From Capitulum mitella (lineage: Eukaryota; Arthropoda; Thecostraca; Pollicipedomorpha; Pollicipedidae), in contig CP099842.1 of the NCBI GenBank assembly GCA_030062745.1, forward strand, positions 248,001-312,000: 64,000 nucleotides of DNA, given 5' to 3'. The notes beneath the pieces were generated by a model, which saw nothing but the letters and a program-made list of their open reading frames with translations, was not told where the DNA came from and did not search any database. Made by a program: the position numbers and the translations under genes. Of this stretch, positions 1 to 10,216 are shown in pieces. Every line of letters starts with the position of its first letter. Position 1 is the stretch's first letter.

Positions 1-659
1 TCACTGAAATCTGAGCAGTGAATCGGCTAATTCGGGAATCTGCAAGTCGGCATGTGCTGGACACCGCCCATTGGAAAAGAAGCGGAAACGAAAATTTCCA
101 CAGCCACGTCGCAGGTCGATTTGCAAACCGATCACGAGCCTGTCTTGGGGTCGAAGGAGGGATCACGCCAGCTTAAGACGTTATCAAGCCTTGTGCTCAG
201 TACCGTGTGATGCCACCTGTAGGTCTTCAGATCTACAGGCGGAATCCCTATCTACAGATCTGCAGCCCGATCTTTAGACCGCCAACCTGTCTAAAGACCG
301 AGCCCGCTGACCGGCGGGCTTTACGACGCTCTCCGTGGTTTACCGTCGCTCAGGGATGGTGCTGCAGCCATCACTGCGGCACCAGCCGAACAGTGCCCAC
401 ACCCAGGACTGCGGCCTCCGGATGCAGTATAGGGCGCGGCAAGACCGACAGCGGACAGACCGGAATCCAGGCCTCTCGTCAGCGCCGGTGCCTGCTGTGT
501 CAGCGGCGGAGGAGATCTGTTCAGCAGCCGGCGGAGCCGGAGACACGTGCGGAAATCGTCATTAGTACTGCAGTACCAATGTACCTCCCCCACTGGCACA
601 GGAAAAGCCTGCTGTGCCGATCCCCCTCCCCCACCTACGCTGACACAAGAAGCACGTGT

Positions 660-772
660 TGCACCGATCTCCTTCCCGCCGACATACGACGCTCCTGCGG
701 TACCGATCTCCTTCCCGCCGACATACGAGGCTCCTGCGGTACCGATCTCTTTCCCGCTGACACGGAAGACAC
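660..772. repeat. 39-bp tandem repeat, about 3 units
   Basis: A unit that begins CGATCTCCTTCCCGCCGACA recurs about three times with period 39, the last unit diverged. Because 39 is divisible by three, the plus strand reads as a 13-residue peptide repeat (PISFPPTYEAPAV) and the minus strand as GKEIGTAGASYVG. Either this is a minisatellite or the repeat region of an unrecognised protein. Confidence 0.8.
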
Positions 773-2082
773 TTATACTTATCGTTTTCCCGCTGGCGTA
801 GCAGGCACCTGTTTTATCGATCCCTTGCAAAGTCACCATCCGTTCTGCCATCAACAGAGATTTTGTTTTTCGACTCGCATGGATTCTAATGATGAGCTTG
901 CGGCTCTGTGTGTGGTGCATGCGATAATCAGACCACGACCTGGGACTTAGACAGTGAGGGGAAAAACTGAAAAAGAAGTCTCCGGAATACCACATTGTCC
1001 CTATTGCTAAAGGCTTTCCGGAAATTCGCACAAAAGTGAAAAATGAAAAGACGCTCCTCACCACTCATCCGAACTTGAGTAATGCGCATTTGACGTTTTG
1101 ATGCAGGAGACCTGTTGCCTGGTGTGGTATTTGTTGTTCGGGTGGTACTGATGTGCTGACACATATCGTCCTTGCCTGCATGACCGACTGTCTGAACTGG
1201 GCTTTTTATCTGGTATGGAGAAATTTAGGGGATCTGTCACCTTAGCTGAGTCACTTTTTATTCACATTCGCTGGGTATGCTTTCAACTAAGATGGAGTGT
1301 TTGCTCGTCGTGGAATTCAGAGTCATCTTCTGCTGTATTTGGGATAATTTCGTCACCAGAGACGACCTCCTTTGCGCCTTATTTCGGGAAGGAACAATGT
1401 CGAATACTCTAAAGAATCAGGCATCTGGCTAGCGGCTACAACATTTTAAAAGTAGGCTTAAAAATTCAGAAATCCATGTTAGAGACTTTGGCATTGTTTC
1501 CTGAACCATCATTCCCACCGGGACGAAGATAAAATTATTAATTACACTGATTCTTGAAAGCCGGGGAATGTGAGTTGACACCAAGATCATTCCCCAGCAC
1601 ACAACTAGAACTCTCCATGGCGGCGCGATGCACATACGCGTGAGCCCGGCTCAGCGTGAACGCTGGCGCCTGCCGGACAATGACTGACATTAGCGACGGT
1701 GCACGGCCGTACCAGACTTGTCAGTATTGGCTCTACGTCCTGTTTGCACTGTGACACGGTAAATAGAGTCCGGGACTGGATAACGAGGTGCTGGATTACA
1801 AATCGTAGTCCTGCCAGCAGGGGAGGTCCGCTCTGTGGTTATTGGCGGTCGTTAGCGAGCTGTCAACACTGCGACTGGCGCCCCGGCGGCAACGAAGTCT
1901 GCGCAGTACAATGACGTCAGATGACAGGCTGACCTCTGCAGTCTTGGGCCGTAGAGTGTGTAAATACGGACTCATTAAACTGTCTGATGTAAGACATGTC
2001 GGCGTTGCCTGCAAAATGTGTGACTCATTTAGCGAACAGAGCTGGATTACGATTCATTGCGTGCTTGCCTTAGGAGGTTGTG

Positions 2083-2084
<2 letters not shown>

Positions 2085-2141
<57 letters not shown>
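2085..2141. repeat. (TA)n-(TG)n microsatellite
   Basis: An alternating AT tract passes directly into a GT tract. It lies in intergenic sequence about 250 bases before the first TTAA element. Confidence 0.95.
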
Positions 2142-2401
2142 CTTCTTACCACAAAGTTCTGGATCGCCAGAGGCCACTTTAAGTCAAATTATATATGCAC
2201 ACATTTGGTTAAAAAAATCTGGTAAGAAAATTTGACCGTGGATCGTAAAAAGTAAGTGATAAATAGCTGTACATTGAAGCAAAATGACACATGAGGCTAA
2301 AGTATTTCAGACGAAAATGAAAACAAGGTGAAAATGTTGCCTTTTTGTACGGGCAATAGTAGGGCTTTTTCTGCAAGTACGGGAATACGTTCTAACTTAA
2401 C

Positions 2402-3619
2402 CCAATTCACGAAAGGCTAGACGGTACGGCCGATTCCCAGCAGGGGTGGGGGGCGGATTCGACCCCCCTGAGATCTCGAGGACATTGCATCCGATTTCGC
2501 TGCAACAAACGGCAATCGATACACCATGACGTAAACTACATTTTTATCAAAAGAGGGTTTTAAAATCTTGAAAGGGGTGCGGGCAAAAAAGCCAAAATAG
2601 GGATATTTTTGAACTTGTTATAACTCTGCTATTTATGGACCGATTTTGATGAAATTGGTACGAATCAAGATATATAAAAACCTTATTTATAGGATTATAT
2701 ATTGTAGGATATTCGTATACAGGATCCCTATAAATGGGAATTGTACCACTGGTCCATAAAGTTGAAATTTTGGTAAATGTCATAGGCGTTCACAGGCCTC
2801 CAAAAATAAGGGGATTAATCTTCTAAAACTGAATGAACAAAAAGTTTAAAACACCTTTTTTAGCCCGTACTAGTCATATTATACTGAACAAGTACAAGTC
2901 GTATTACATTGTATAATTTCGGCGTAGGCGGTGCGAGGGACACAAAAATGGATAAACTGTCATGGTCACATGTTCATCAGGACAACTCGCGACCTTTGAC
3001 CTTGAATGACCTCCATTTACCTTAGAGTCGCACGGAATGATTTTGAATGCATTTCGTATTATTTGAGGGCTTTTCCAATCATTCGAATTTACTCTATTTC
3101 TAGAATTCCATTTTACTGCTATTGTGATACAGGTAACGTGCATTGATATTTTAGGTCATAGCTCCTTGACCCGACCTGCTATCGACCTGGAACTTGATAC
3201 ACAAGTAGAGGGCACCCCTCTACGTCATATATATTTTCATTTTGGGAGGAATAGCGCCGAAACTACTACTATAAAACGAAATTTGACTTTGACCTTATGA
3301 AGTGATTATATCTTTATGCTTGCCGAACTAATTACCTACACACCCATGCAAAGTTTTAAGTCCTGTCTTAAAAGCTCTTTTTTGGCAGATATTTCCTTTT
3401 TTTTCCTTAACAGGGCTAAAAATGGTCTGAGGTACCTCCCAGAAACGACTCCAGACTGCGTGCCTGAGCAAAAAAGGATTGCGAAATTTTGTTGCAGTAC
3501 GTAGAAAGCATAGTTAGGAAAAGTGACCAAGTTCTGTGAAGCTGCGTCAAAAAACCCTGGAATTAGCGAGGAAAAACCCTGACGGCGTTGATGCAGCCCC
3601 TCCGCTGCCGGGAATAGGG
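2402..3619 (-). mobile_element. TTAA-type MITE, family 1, copy A (reversed)
   Basis: This ~1.2 kb copy begins after TTAA at 2398-2401 with CCC and ends GCCGGGAATAGGG, the outer inverted repeat of the family. The right-hand TTAA has decayed to TAAG. Its left part is the reverse complement of the right part of copy B. It encodes no transposase. The short frame at 3316-3504 is a stretch shared with copies B and D, not a cellular gene. A minus-strand AGGTCAAAGGTC direct repeat lies near 2990-3005. Confidence 0.8.
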
Positions 3620-5101
3620 TAAGACAGACTGCAGGTTCGTTTGGCATGTAGATCAGATCAGGATCCATTGCGTTTTCCTCAAACAATGCCACCCTAGGTG
3701 AACGTGTTGACGTCTGCAATTCTTACATTTTTGATGTTTGCTGTGTCATCTGACGTTCCGCCATTGGTTATGTAAGAAATGGCATTTTATACCACAGAAT
3801 TTACTCACGTCGTGGTCCTGGTGCCCGATGAAATTCATGCCCCAAAGTGCTGTCAAATCACACCAACTAACCGACCATTACCAAACCACTTAACGCGACG
3901 TTAATACGCGCCCTCGTGCCCCCCCCCCGTGTTCGGTGCGAATTCAACTTTCGCGATAATATGGCTCGAACGTACAGCTTTGTGTATCTTATACCGTGTA
4001 TCTTACACTGCCTGCCTTATGCGCACTAATGGCGCATTTCTGTTATGTCTAAAATGTTGCAATCGTTAGACAAGCGTTTCCACTACGGCCCGGAAAATAG
4101 GAGCACCGGGCTCGTGGCAGATCCATCGTCACTGGCGGACGACAAAACGCGCGTGTCGGGCCGTAGTACCATGCTTTGCAAAAGCGAGCTGGACTGCTGA
4201 GACCGGCCAGCCAGCTTCCCACCTTTGTGAGGAGCTAGCATGCTTGATAAGCTTACTAAGCTAAAGCGCAAGCAGCTCAGTTGATATCAGTTGAGGTCAT
4301 CCAACATGAAATGGCCAGAATGAAGCAGTATGCCTTTTTCTTTCAGATCTATTCATCCTCTCGGAACCCTGCTGGGGATTAGTGTACAGGATGACCGTAC
4401 GCAACTCGAAGCATAATTAACTCAGGTCATGTTGGTCGAGTTCTCTGTAAATGGGGCGTGTGGAAATTTGGTTGAGACCAGTGGCGCGGAAAGGATTTTC
4501 TTAAGGAGTGGTAAAGGCTGAAATAAAAACGCTTGAAACTAGGCCTACCATGTTATTGCAAACACGGTAAAACTGAGGCTATCAAACAACACAGCTGGCG
4601 ACTTTGAAAATGAAATTACATTGATCTTTCATTTTGAAATATTTGTCTTTTAAAGAAATAATTTGCCACAATAGACAATTCTTGGAAACTTCTGACCATA
4701 TCTTTTCTATATTCCTAACAACATATAACAGTATCAGTTGAACCCCCTGACCCCCTCTGGCTACGCCAGTGATGGGTATTTATTTATTTATTTATTGATT
4801 GATTGATTTATTTATTCATTTATTCATTGTTCCGATCTTTATGAATTCCGATTTTTATGAATTCATTTCTAAACTTTATAAATTTATAAGCTCATTAACA
4901 CAACTCAGTAAGCACATCAACGGACCTCGCCGACATCTGCATCATCACTCACTAATTAAAGACAAACTAGCACGTTACACGGTTGGTTTAGGGTCAAATC
5001 AAAGCTTTGCATCGCAGGCGGACCTGTGCACTAGACTGGATCGACTTTAGGCTTTTCCTCAGAGGAGCATTTCCCCACTCACCGTAGCTTGCATGGGACT
5101 T
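3620..5101. other. Intergenic stretch, no gene seen
   Basis: AT-rich sequence. The open frames are short and lack signal peptides, domains or splice support. It contains a C-run at about 3920 and a TTTA-rich simple repeat near 4780. Confidence 0.5.
4777..4832. repeat. (ATTT/GATT)n simple repeat
   Basis: Tandem tetranucleotides of the TTTA and GATT types run without other content. A short plus-strand frame passes through it and is low-complexity only. Confidence 0.85.
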
Positions 5102-5105
5102 TTAA

Positions 5106-6293
5106 GCCTATTCCCGGCAGGGGGAGTGGGTCCGCCCCCTCGGGTTTTTTGCTTGCCAATTCCAGGGTTTTGGTCACTTTTCCTAGCTATTCCTTCTACG
5201 TACTGTGGCAAAATTTCGAAATTCTGTTTATTGGAATGGCGGAACCAGGCGACTTTTTTGGGAGGCACCTCAGGTCAATTTTGGCCCTGTTTAAGGGTAC
5301 AAGGAAAATGACTGCCAAAAATCGCGTTTTTAAAATAGAACCAAAAACTTTATATGGATGTATAGCTAAACAGTTGCGCAACATGCGGATACAATTTTGT
5401 TTATCTGAGGTTACTGTACAAGGCCAGATCAAGGTCAAAAGTCAAAATTTTGGTTTGTAGTAATGACTTTGGCGCTACTTTTTGAAATGCCAAACCCGGA
5501 ATATATATGACGTGGAAGGGTGCCCTCTACTTGTGTATCAGTTTCAGCTTGATATCAGGTCAGGTCACGGAGCTATGAACCTAAAATGTCAGTGCGCGTG
5601 CCCTATATCACAATAGCCGTAAAATGGAATTTTTGAGAGTGAATTCAAATCACTGAAAATGTTTACAGATATATTAAACGCACACGAGATCATTCCAAGT
5701 GGCTCCAAGGTCACTGGAGGTCATTTAAGGTCAAAGGTCACAAGTTGACCAGAAAAACATGTGACCCTGACTGTTCCCCCTTTTTCATGTCCCTGGCACC
5801 GCCTATGCTAACATTATGCAAACATTGTATTATCATTTGTACTTGTTTAGCATGGCATGACTAGCAGAAGCCAAAAAAGTGTTTTTAACTTTTTTTCTTC
5901 ATTCAGTTTTTGGAGAACTAATCCTTCTGTTTTTGAAACCCTGTGAATGCCTATGAATTTTCTCAAAATTTCAAATGTGTGTATCAATGGTAAAAATCCT
6001 ATCTAAAATCTCTCGATTCATGTCAATTTCATTGAAAGCGGCCCATAAACAACAGAGTTATAAGAAATCAAAAAGTGCTCCTCATTTCGACATTTTTGCC
6101 CCCCCCCGTAACCAGCCCTTTCAAAATTTTGAGAGTTTACTTTTTTAAATGTAGTTAACGTCATGGCAAATCGATTGCCGTTTATTGCGATAAAATCGGA
6201 TGTGTAGTTCTCGATATCCCAGGGGGGCCGAATCCGCCTCCCCCCCGCCCCTGCTGGGAATGGGCTATACCGTCTAGCCCTCCGGGAGTAGAG
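5106..6293 (+). mobile_element. TTAA-type MITE, family 1, copy B (forward)
   Basis: TTAA at 5102-5105 is followed by GCCTATTCCCGGCAGGGG, one base off the family start. The copy ends CTCCGGGAGTAGAG plus a decayed TTAC. Internal landmarks shared with the other copies are GCTTGCCAATTCCAGG, GGGAGGCACCTCAGG and GGAGCTATGA. It carries AGGTCA half-sites, including a perfect one-base-spaced direct repeat, AGGTCAAAGGTCA, at 5728-5740. No transposase is present. Confidence 0.85.
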
Positions 6294-6409
6294 TTACATA
6301 ATAAAAAAGCCAGAATTAAAATTGCCAAAAATATGCTTGGAGTGCCAATTTTTCGTTGAATACGCCATGTTTTACGTTACTAATACATTAATTTCTCAGT
6401 TGGTATTAA

Positions 6410-7611
6410 CCCGCGCATGACCGTTGGTCAGCGGCAATCACTCCCGACTGGGGGGGGGGGGCGGTTGGCCGTCCCCCTCTAATTCACGAACGGTTCGTTG
6501 TGCGATAGAAATAAGCACACCGTTGGAAAGCTTGTGACGAGTAGAGATCGAAACTGGCCTCATTTTTGGTTTTAGATAATATGTAAGCAATTTACAGCCT
6601 ATATATGCTTTCTCATAGCCGACTGCATGAAGCGGAGAAACGGCCTCAGTCTCAAGGGCTGTGACTAATAACACATAGGTAAAGGCACCGACGCAGAAGT
6701 AAATGTCCGCAGATGCCGATACACGTCTAATTTCTCAGATTAGTTCAATATATACGCCGAAACTTTGAGTTAAAGACACGACAGTTTTCATGCCGGGCGA
6801 CGCAGCCGTACCCAGTACGAAATTGACGGGAACTAATTTTAGCGTTCCTTTATTTGCGCGACATAAGCCTACCCATGTAAATTTTATTGATCTTAGTGGT
6901 TCTTGTGATGGTTTCTCATGCTTAAATTTTGCAAAAAATCATCAATTACCAATCTACACAAATGGCGGAGCTTTATTCGCGACAGCCTGTTTATTTCCAA
7001 AATATGCAATAAAAAAATTTGGGTTCTCGGTATTACTTTCGTCTGTGCAGGGCAGTTCTGCCATTTTCACCCATTCTGAGTAATTCATCGCTGATTTTTA
7101 TGGTGGTACATTTTGACTCACAACAGTTATTCGTGACCTCACCCCAGGTCAACGGCTGGAAGTCATTGATACTTTGCCAACTGATGGTAACTAGATGTCT
7201 GCTTCACTGCAGATGTCTACCAAAAATGTTACGAAAAATTCCGCCAATTTCCGAAAAAAACAACATGTCTTAAAATTGGCTTGGCCCTAGGTCAATAACT
7301 CGGAAAATTCCGAAAAATCTGAGATAGAAGATTTATTGCATCTATCAAGATCACTAATTCCTGAAAGTATTATTGCGACATCTTGTTTTGCGAAAAAGTT
7401 ACAAGGAGTTAAACGTTTTTGGACATAGGTCCGTTTGACCTGACCTAGGTCAGACATCTGACTTGGCCTCAAGTCAAAACTTTGTCACAAGGTGTAAAAA
7501 TTATCAAGCAAAAGGTACAAGAAGTTTCGTTGCGCTGTGTTTGTTCGTTCTCTCGCAGTTCCAGAAAAAACTCGGGGGGGGACAGTCAACCGCCCCTCAG
7601 TCGGGGGCAGG
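6410..7611 (+). mobile_element. TTAA-type MITE, family 2, copy 1
   Basis: TTAA at 6406-6409 precedes CCCGCGCATGACCG, and the copy ends AGTCGGGGGCAGG before TTAA at 7612-7615. Subterminal G-runs and C-runs (GACTGGGG near the start, CCCCTCAGTCGGG near the end) form an imperfect inverted repeat. The second copy lies at 58352-59564 and matches along the whole length. No long ORF is present, so it is non-autonomous. Confidence 0.85.
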
Positions 7612-7615
7612 TTAA

Positions 7616-8129
7616 GATATAAAAGTTTCCGTGCAGTAAACTTGGCACGAAGATTTCCTGCATGCGTTTTCCTGCGCGACTTGCGTTTACTCTGGATCGT
7701 ACACAAAAAATTAAATGCGAAACAAACGACGTGATATAACAGTTTGGAACTTCCTGCATTTACATTTAACGCCATGTTTTACAAACAATTTCCTAGCAGA
7801 CGTGGAAATGCATCTGTATTCGAAATACCTCATTTCATCACACAAAACGACGGAAAAGTCCCATTACATGCATAGTAGGTAATCTTCACAATAACTGAAA
7901 TATAATAATTTGAAAAGGTATCACAGCCCGAGCGTACGATGGCAGTACTTAGACAGAAAGCTACCGTTTCCTTTACCTGTCATTGTTGTAATTTATCGCC
8001 ACATTGGTGCAGTTCGTGAACATTTGGCCAGCACGTATGTTCAGTCCAGAGACAGTGTTTCCCGCTGTATCGTTGGTATTTACTCTGAGTCTGAACTTCA
8101 AACGAAGCCCCGTTTCTGAGCCGAAACTG
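7616..8129. other. Short intergenic stretch
   Basis: Nothing convincing is seen between the family-2 element and the Crypton-like relic. The open frames are short and random in composition. Confidence 0.4.
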
Positions 8130-9019
8130 TCACGCTCTTCTGGGCCTTTACATAGTCGGCAGAAATGACGCAGACTCGCCGCGTTCTACTGGTCCGTCAG
8201 CTGGGCACAGTGTTCAGCTGGACAGCCTGAGTCTGATGTACGTTCTGTTTTCGTCTTTCTAACGCTGCAATTAGACTTTTTCCCTTCAATACCGGCCATT
8301 TTGGGCCCTGTTTTCAGCGGTTTCCCCAGGCTGTTAACTCCAAGTGGGCCTTGCTGTACCGGACTGTTTGATCTGGAGTGTTCTTGTGGTTGATGGCAAG
8401 GAAAAATGGCGACTGGCAGTTTATCATGTACTCAGGTAGTCTCTTAAGGAACTCATATGCATGTACGTGGTACTTTTCTGGTTTCTCTGGGTTTGAGAAA
8501 GCTTTGGGAGCAAGTGCTTTTGAAAACGAAGCTACTGAGCTACCCCTCGTCTTCGTCATCCTGCCATTGAATTGTAAGAAATAACTGTCATTTCCACCAG
8601 TCTTGAAACAAACATGTCCCCATCGCATCTGTCTGACTTCATTTCCGCCACGAAATCCAAAAAAAGAGTGAGCATAAACCACATCGTTCTGATTAAAGAC
8701 AATGGCGTTTCGCACCCCACTTGTCCTGATTTCCACTATTATCTTCCTCAAAACTGAATGGATCTGCCATATTTGGACGTTTGCCTTTACCTAGCTGTTT
8801 CATGTATTTTACCTTTGCAGCCTTAGTCTGCCTCGCTCCTCCGAATACGTTGCTCTCTTCAAGACACTCTCCGTATCCGTGCTCACTTAGATAAATCTTA
8901 ACAATGTTACAGAAGTTGTCAGTGTTCGAAATCTCGCATTCATCTCCTTTTTCCCTTTCCACCATTTTATCCATATATCCACATAATGATGCACCAAGGG
9001 CCTCCGCCTTGACCTCCAA
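8130..9019 (-). pseudogene. Crypton/DUF3504-type tyrosine recombinase relic (KIAA1958-like)
   Basis: Two overlapping minus-strand frames give successive parts of a DUF3504 protein. The upstream frame (9019-8693) has ARQTKAAKVKYMKQLGKGKR then NMADPF. The next (8751-8314) has FGFRGGNEVRQMRWGHV, RMTKTRGSS, NPEKPEKYHVHAYEFLKRLP and QSPFFLAINHK. A further frame change restores GVNSLGK and GKKSNCSVRKT down to about 8130. In this family the domain comes from Crypton tyrosine recombinases that cut and rejoin DNA. At least two frameshifts break the frame. The usual NHSVRKT reads NCSVRKT, so a catalytic histidine appears lost. No start codon was located, and the N-terminus is probably missing. The family call is from memory of motifs. 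Confidence 0.7.
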
Positions 9020-9321
9020 AATCGGGAACTATTTGTCCATTACTTCAAAATAAGGCTCATGACGAAAACCCATGAAATATTTTCTCGGCTACTTCATTCA
9101 AACATATGGAAAGCAACTTTTTACACGATGCCAGGTAGACTCGGTAAACTCCGTGTTCTAGATTTCAGTCATTGACGCAGTTCCTGGTAACTCGCTACGC
9201 TCGAGCCAGAAATGGTGTCATTGATCTCGATCTGGAACATTCCGTTTTCCTGGCATCGTCCAAGACGTTACATTCATGAACCGCCTGGCATGGTGACGGT
9301 TAATGCCGTGCTCCGTCGTGA
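9020..9321. other. Intergenic stretch 3' of PN1
   Basis: No gene is seen. It is likely to hold the 3' UTR of PN1, which is transcribed toward it. Confidence 0.35.
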
Positions 9322-9327
9322 TTTATT
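9322..9327 (-). terminator. Candidate polyadenylation signal for PN1
   Basis: The minus strand reads AATAAA about 110 bases past the PN1 stop codon, a normal distance for a short 3' UTR. Confidence 0.45.
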
Positions 9328-9436
9328 TTCTTCCAGTGACTTTCAGGCGTTTATTCCGGTACACAAACAGCGCAGCAGAAGACAGTACAGAGATAAACAT
9401 CACTGGCAGGACAGCTGTTGGAAGTGAATAAGAGGT

Positions 9437-10216
9437 TCACGTCATGACGGTTATTTTGTGCGCATCATTACGCAAAGTCTGGGCAAATGTCTGCCCTTCA
9501 CCGTTTCCTTCGGCTTCACTGAACGTCGCCACACCAAACAGACGCAGAATGCGCAGAACCAGTTTCGCGACCCTCACTTTCCATGTAACCTGCGGTGCCT
9601 GCCTCATAATGTTTATCTGGTTGGCGTTGTTAATATTGGCGTTAATGTTCTCATTGTTATTATTCAGATTGTTATTATTGTTATTATTATTATTATTGTT
9701 GTTGTTGTTGATGTTGTTGGAGATGTTGGCGACGGTGTCGAACACGGACACGATGAGGCTGAGCAGGACGAGGGGCGCCACCGCGATGAGGCCGCTGCCG
9801 GACGCCGGGGCGCACGGGTCCTCCCGTGGGTCCTCCCCCACCGGCAGGTACATGACGGCCGGCGGCGAGCGGGCGGCCCGGCCGCCGCCGGCCGAGCTCT
9901 GCCGGTACCGAGCGGTCCGCCGAGGCAGGTACCGGTACAGCAGCGAGAACAGCCGCGACCTCAGCTGGCTGGCGCTGACCGGCCGGCCGGCCGCCGGCCG
10001 CAGGGCCTGCGAGGGCGCCGGCCTGTCCGCGGAGGTCGGGGATAGAGGCGGGGAGCGCTGGTCCTTCCCAGCCGTCAGCCGACCGTCGCGGGGCCCCGTC
10101 GTCGGCGAGGGACCTCCGAGAGCGGCGGCCGGCGTCCTGGTGTGTCCGGCGGTCGGCGACAACATCCGGAGCACCAGCAGGGCAGAAAGCGACAGCCTGG
10201 ACGCAGAGGAGATCAC
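9437..10216 (-). CDS. PN1: poly-Asn secreted-type protein (start uncertain)
   Basis: Open frame of about 259 codons. From the N-terminal side it has a hydrophobic stretch (LSLSALLVL), a Pro/Arg-rich region, a helical patch (ASQLRSRLFSLLYRYLPRR), the motif AVMYLPVGED, a hydrophobic segment (VAPLVLLSLIVSVFDTVANI), SNNIN plus about 14 Asn, then further Asn-rich sequence ending NNANQINIM and a 60-residue tail. NNANQIN and VMYLPVG are shared with neighbour PN2 on the same strand. The first codon of the open frame is GTG, and no ATG precedes the hydrophobic stretch in frame. Either an upstream exon supplies the start or translation begins at the ATG at 10165, which would lack a signal peptide. The ATG-less start and GC-rich composition are the main doubts. 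Function unknown. Confidence 0.7.
   Translation of the reverse strand: MISSASRLSLSALLVLRMLSPTAGHTRTPAAALGGPSPTTGPRDGRLTAGKDQRSPPLSPTSADRPAPSQALRPAAGRPVSASQLRSRLFSLLYRYLPRRTARYRQSSAGGGRAARSPPAVMYLPVGEDPREDPCAPASGSGLIAVAPLVLLSLIVSVFDTVANISNNINNNNNNNNNNNNNNLNNNNENINANINNANQINIMRQAPQVTWKVRVAKLVLRILRLFGVATFSEAEGNGEGQTFAQTLRNDAHKITVMT

Larger units (their letters stand above)
1..2397. other. Unassigned stretch without a confident gene
   Basis: The first ~900 bases are fairly GC-rich and hold open frames on both strands, including a proline-rich plus-strand frame (547-801) that reads through a 39-bp tandem repeat. None has a signal peptide, splice-supported boundary or recognisable domain. The sequence VPMYLP at about 573-590 on the plus strand resembles the VMYLPVG motif of the poly-Asn family, but no hydrophobic or poly-N segment follows, so I do not call a family member. 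From 950 to 2397 the DNA is ordinary AT-rich intergenic sequence ending in a TA/TG microsatellite. Confidence 0.4.

Noticed and set aside
207-950. Plus-strand 247-codon frame with VPMYLP
   Set aside because: Cys/Arg-rich, passes through a tandem repeat in the less protein-like phase, and has no hydrophobic or poly-Asn segment.
3316-3504. 62-residue frame with LNRAKNGLRYLPETTP, similar to frames at 5196 and 52304
   Set aside because: The similarity comes from shared family-1 transposon DNA. Copies carry different stops and no start or domain is conserved.
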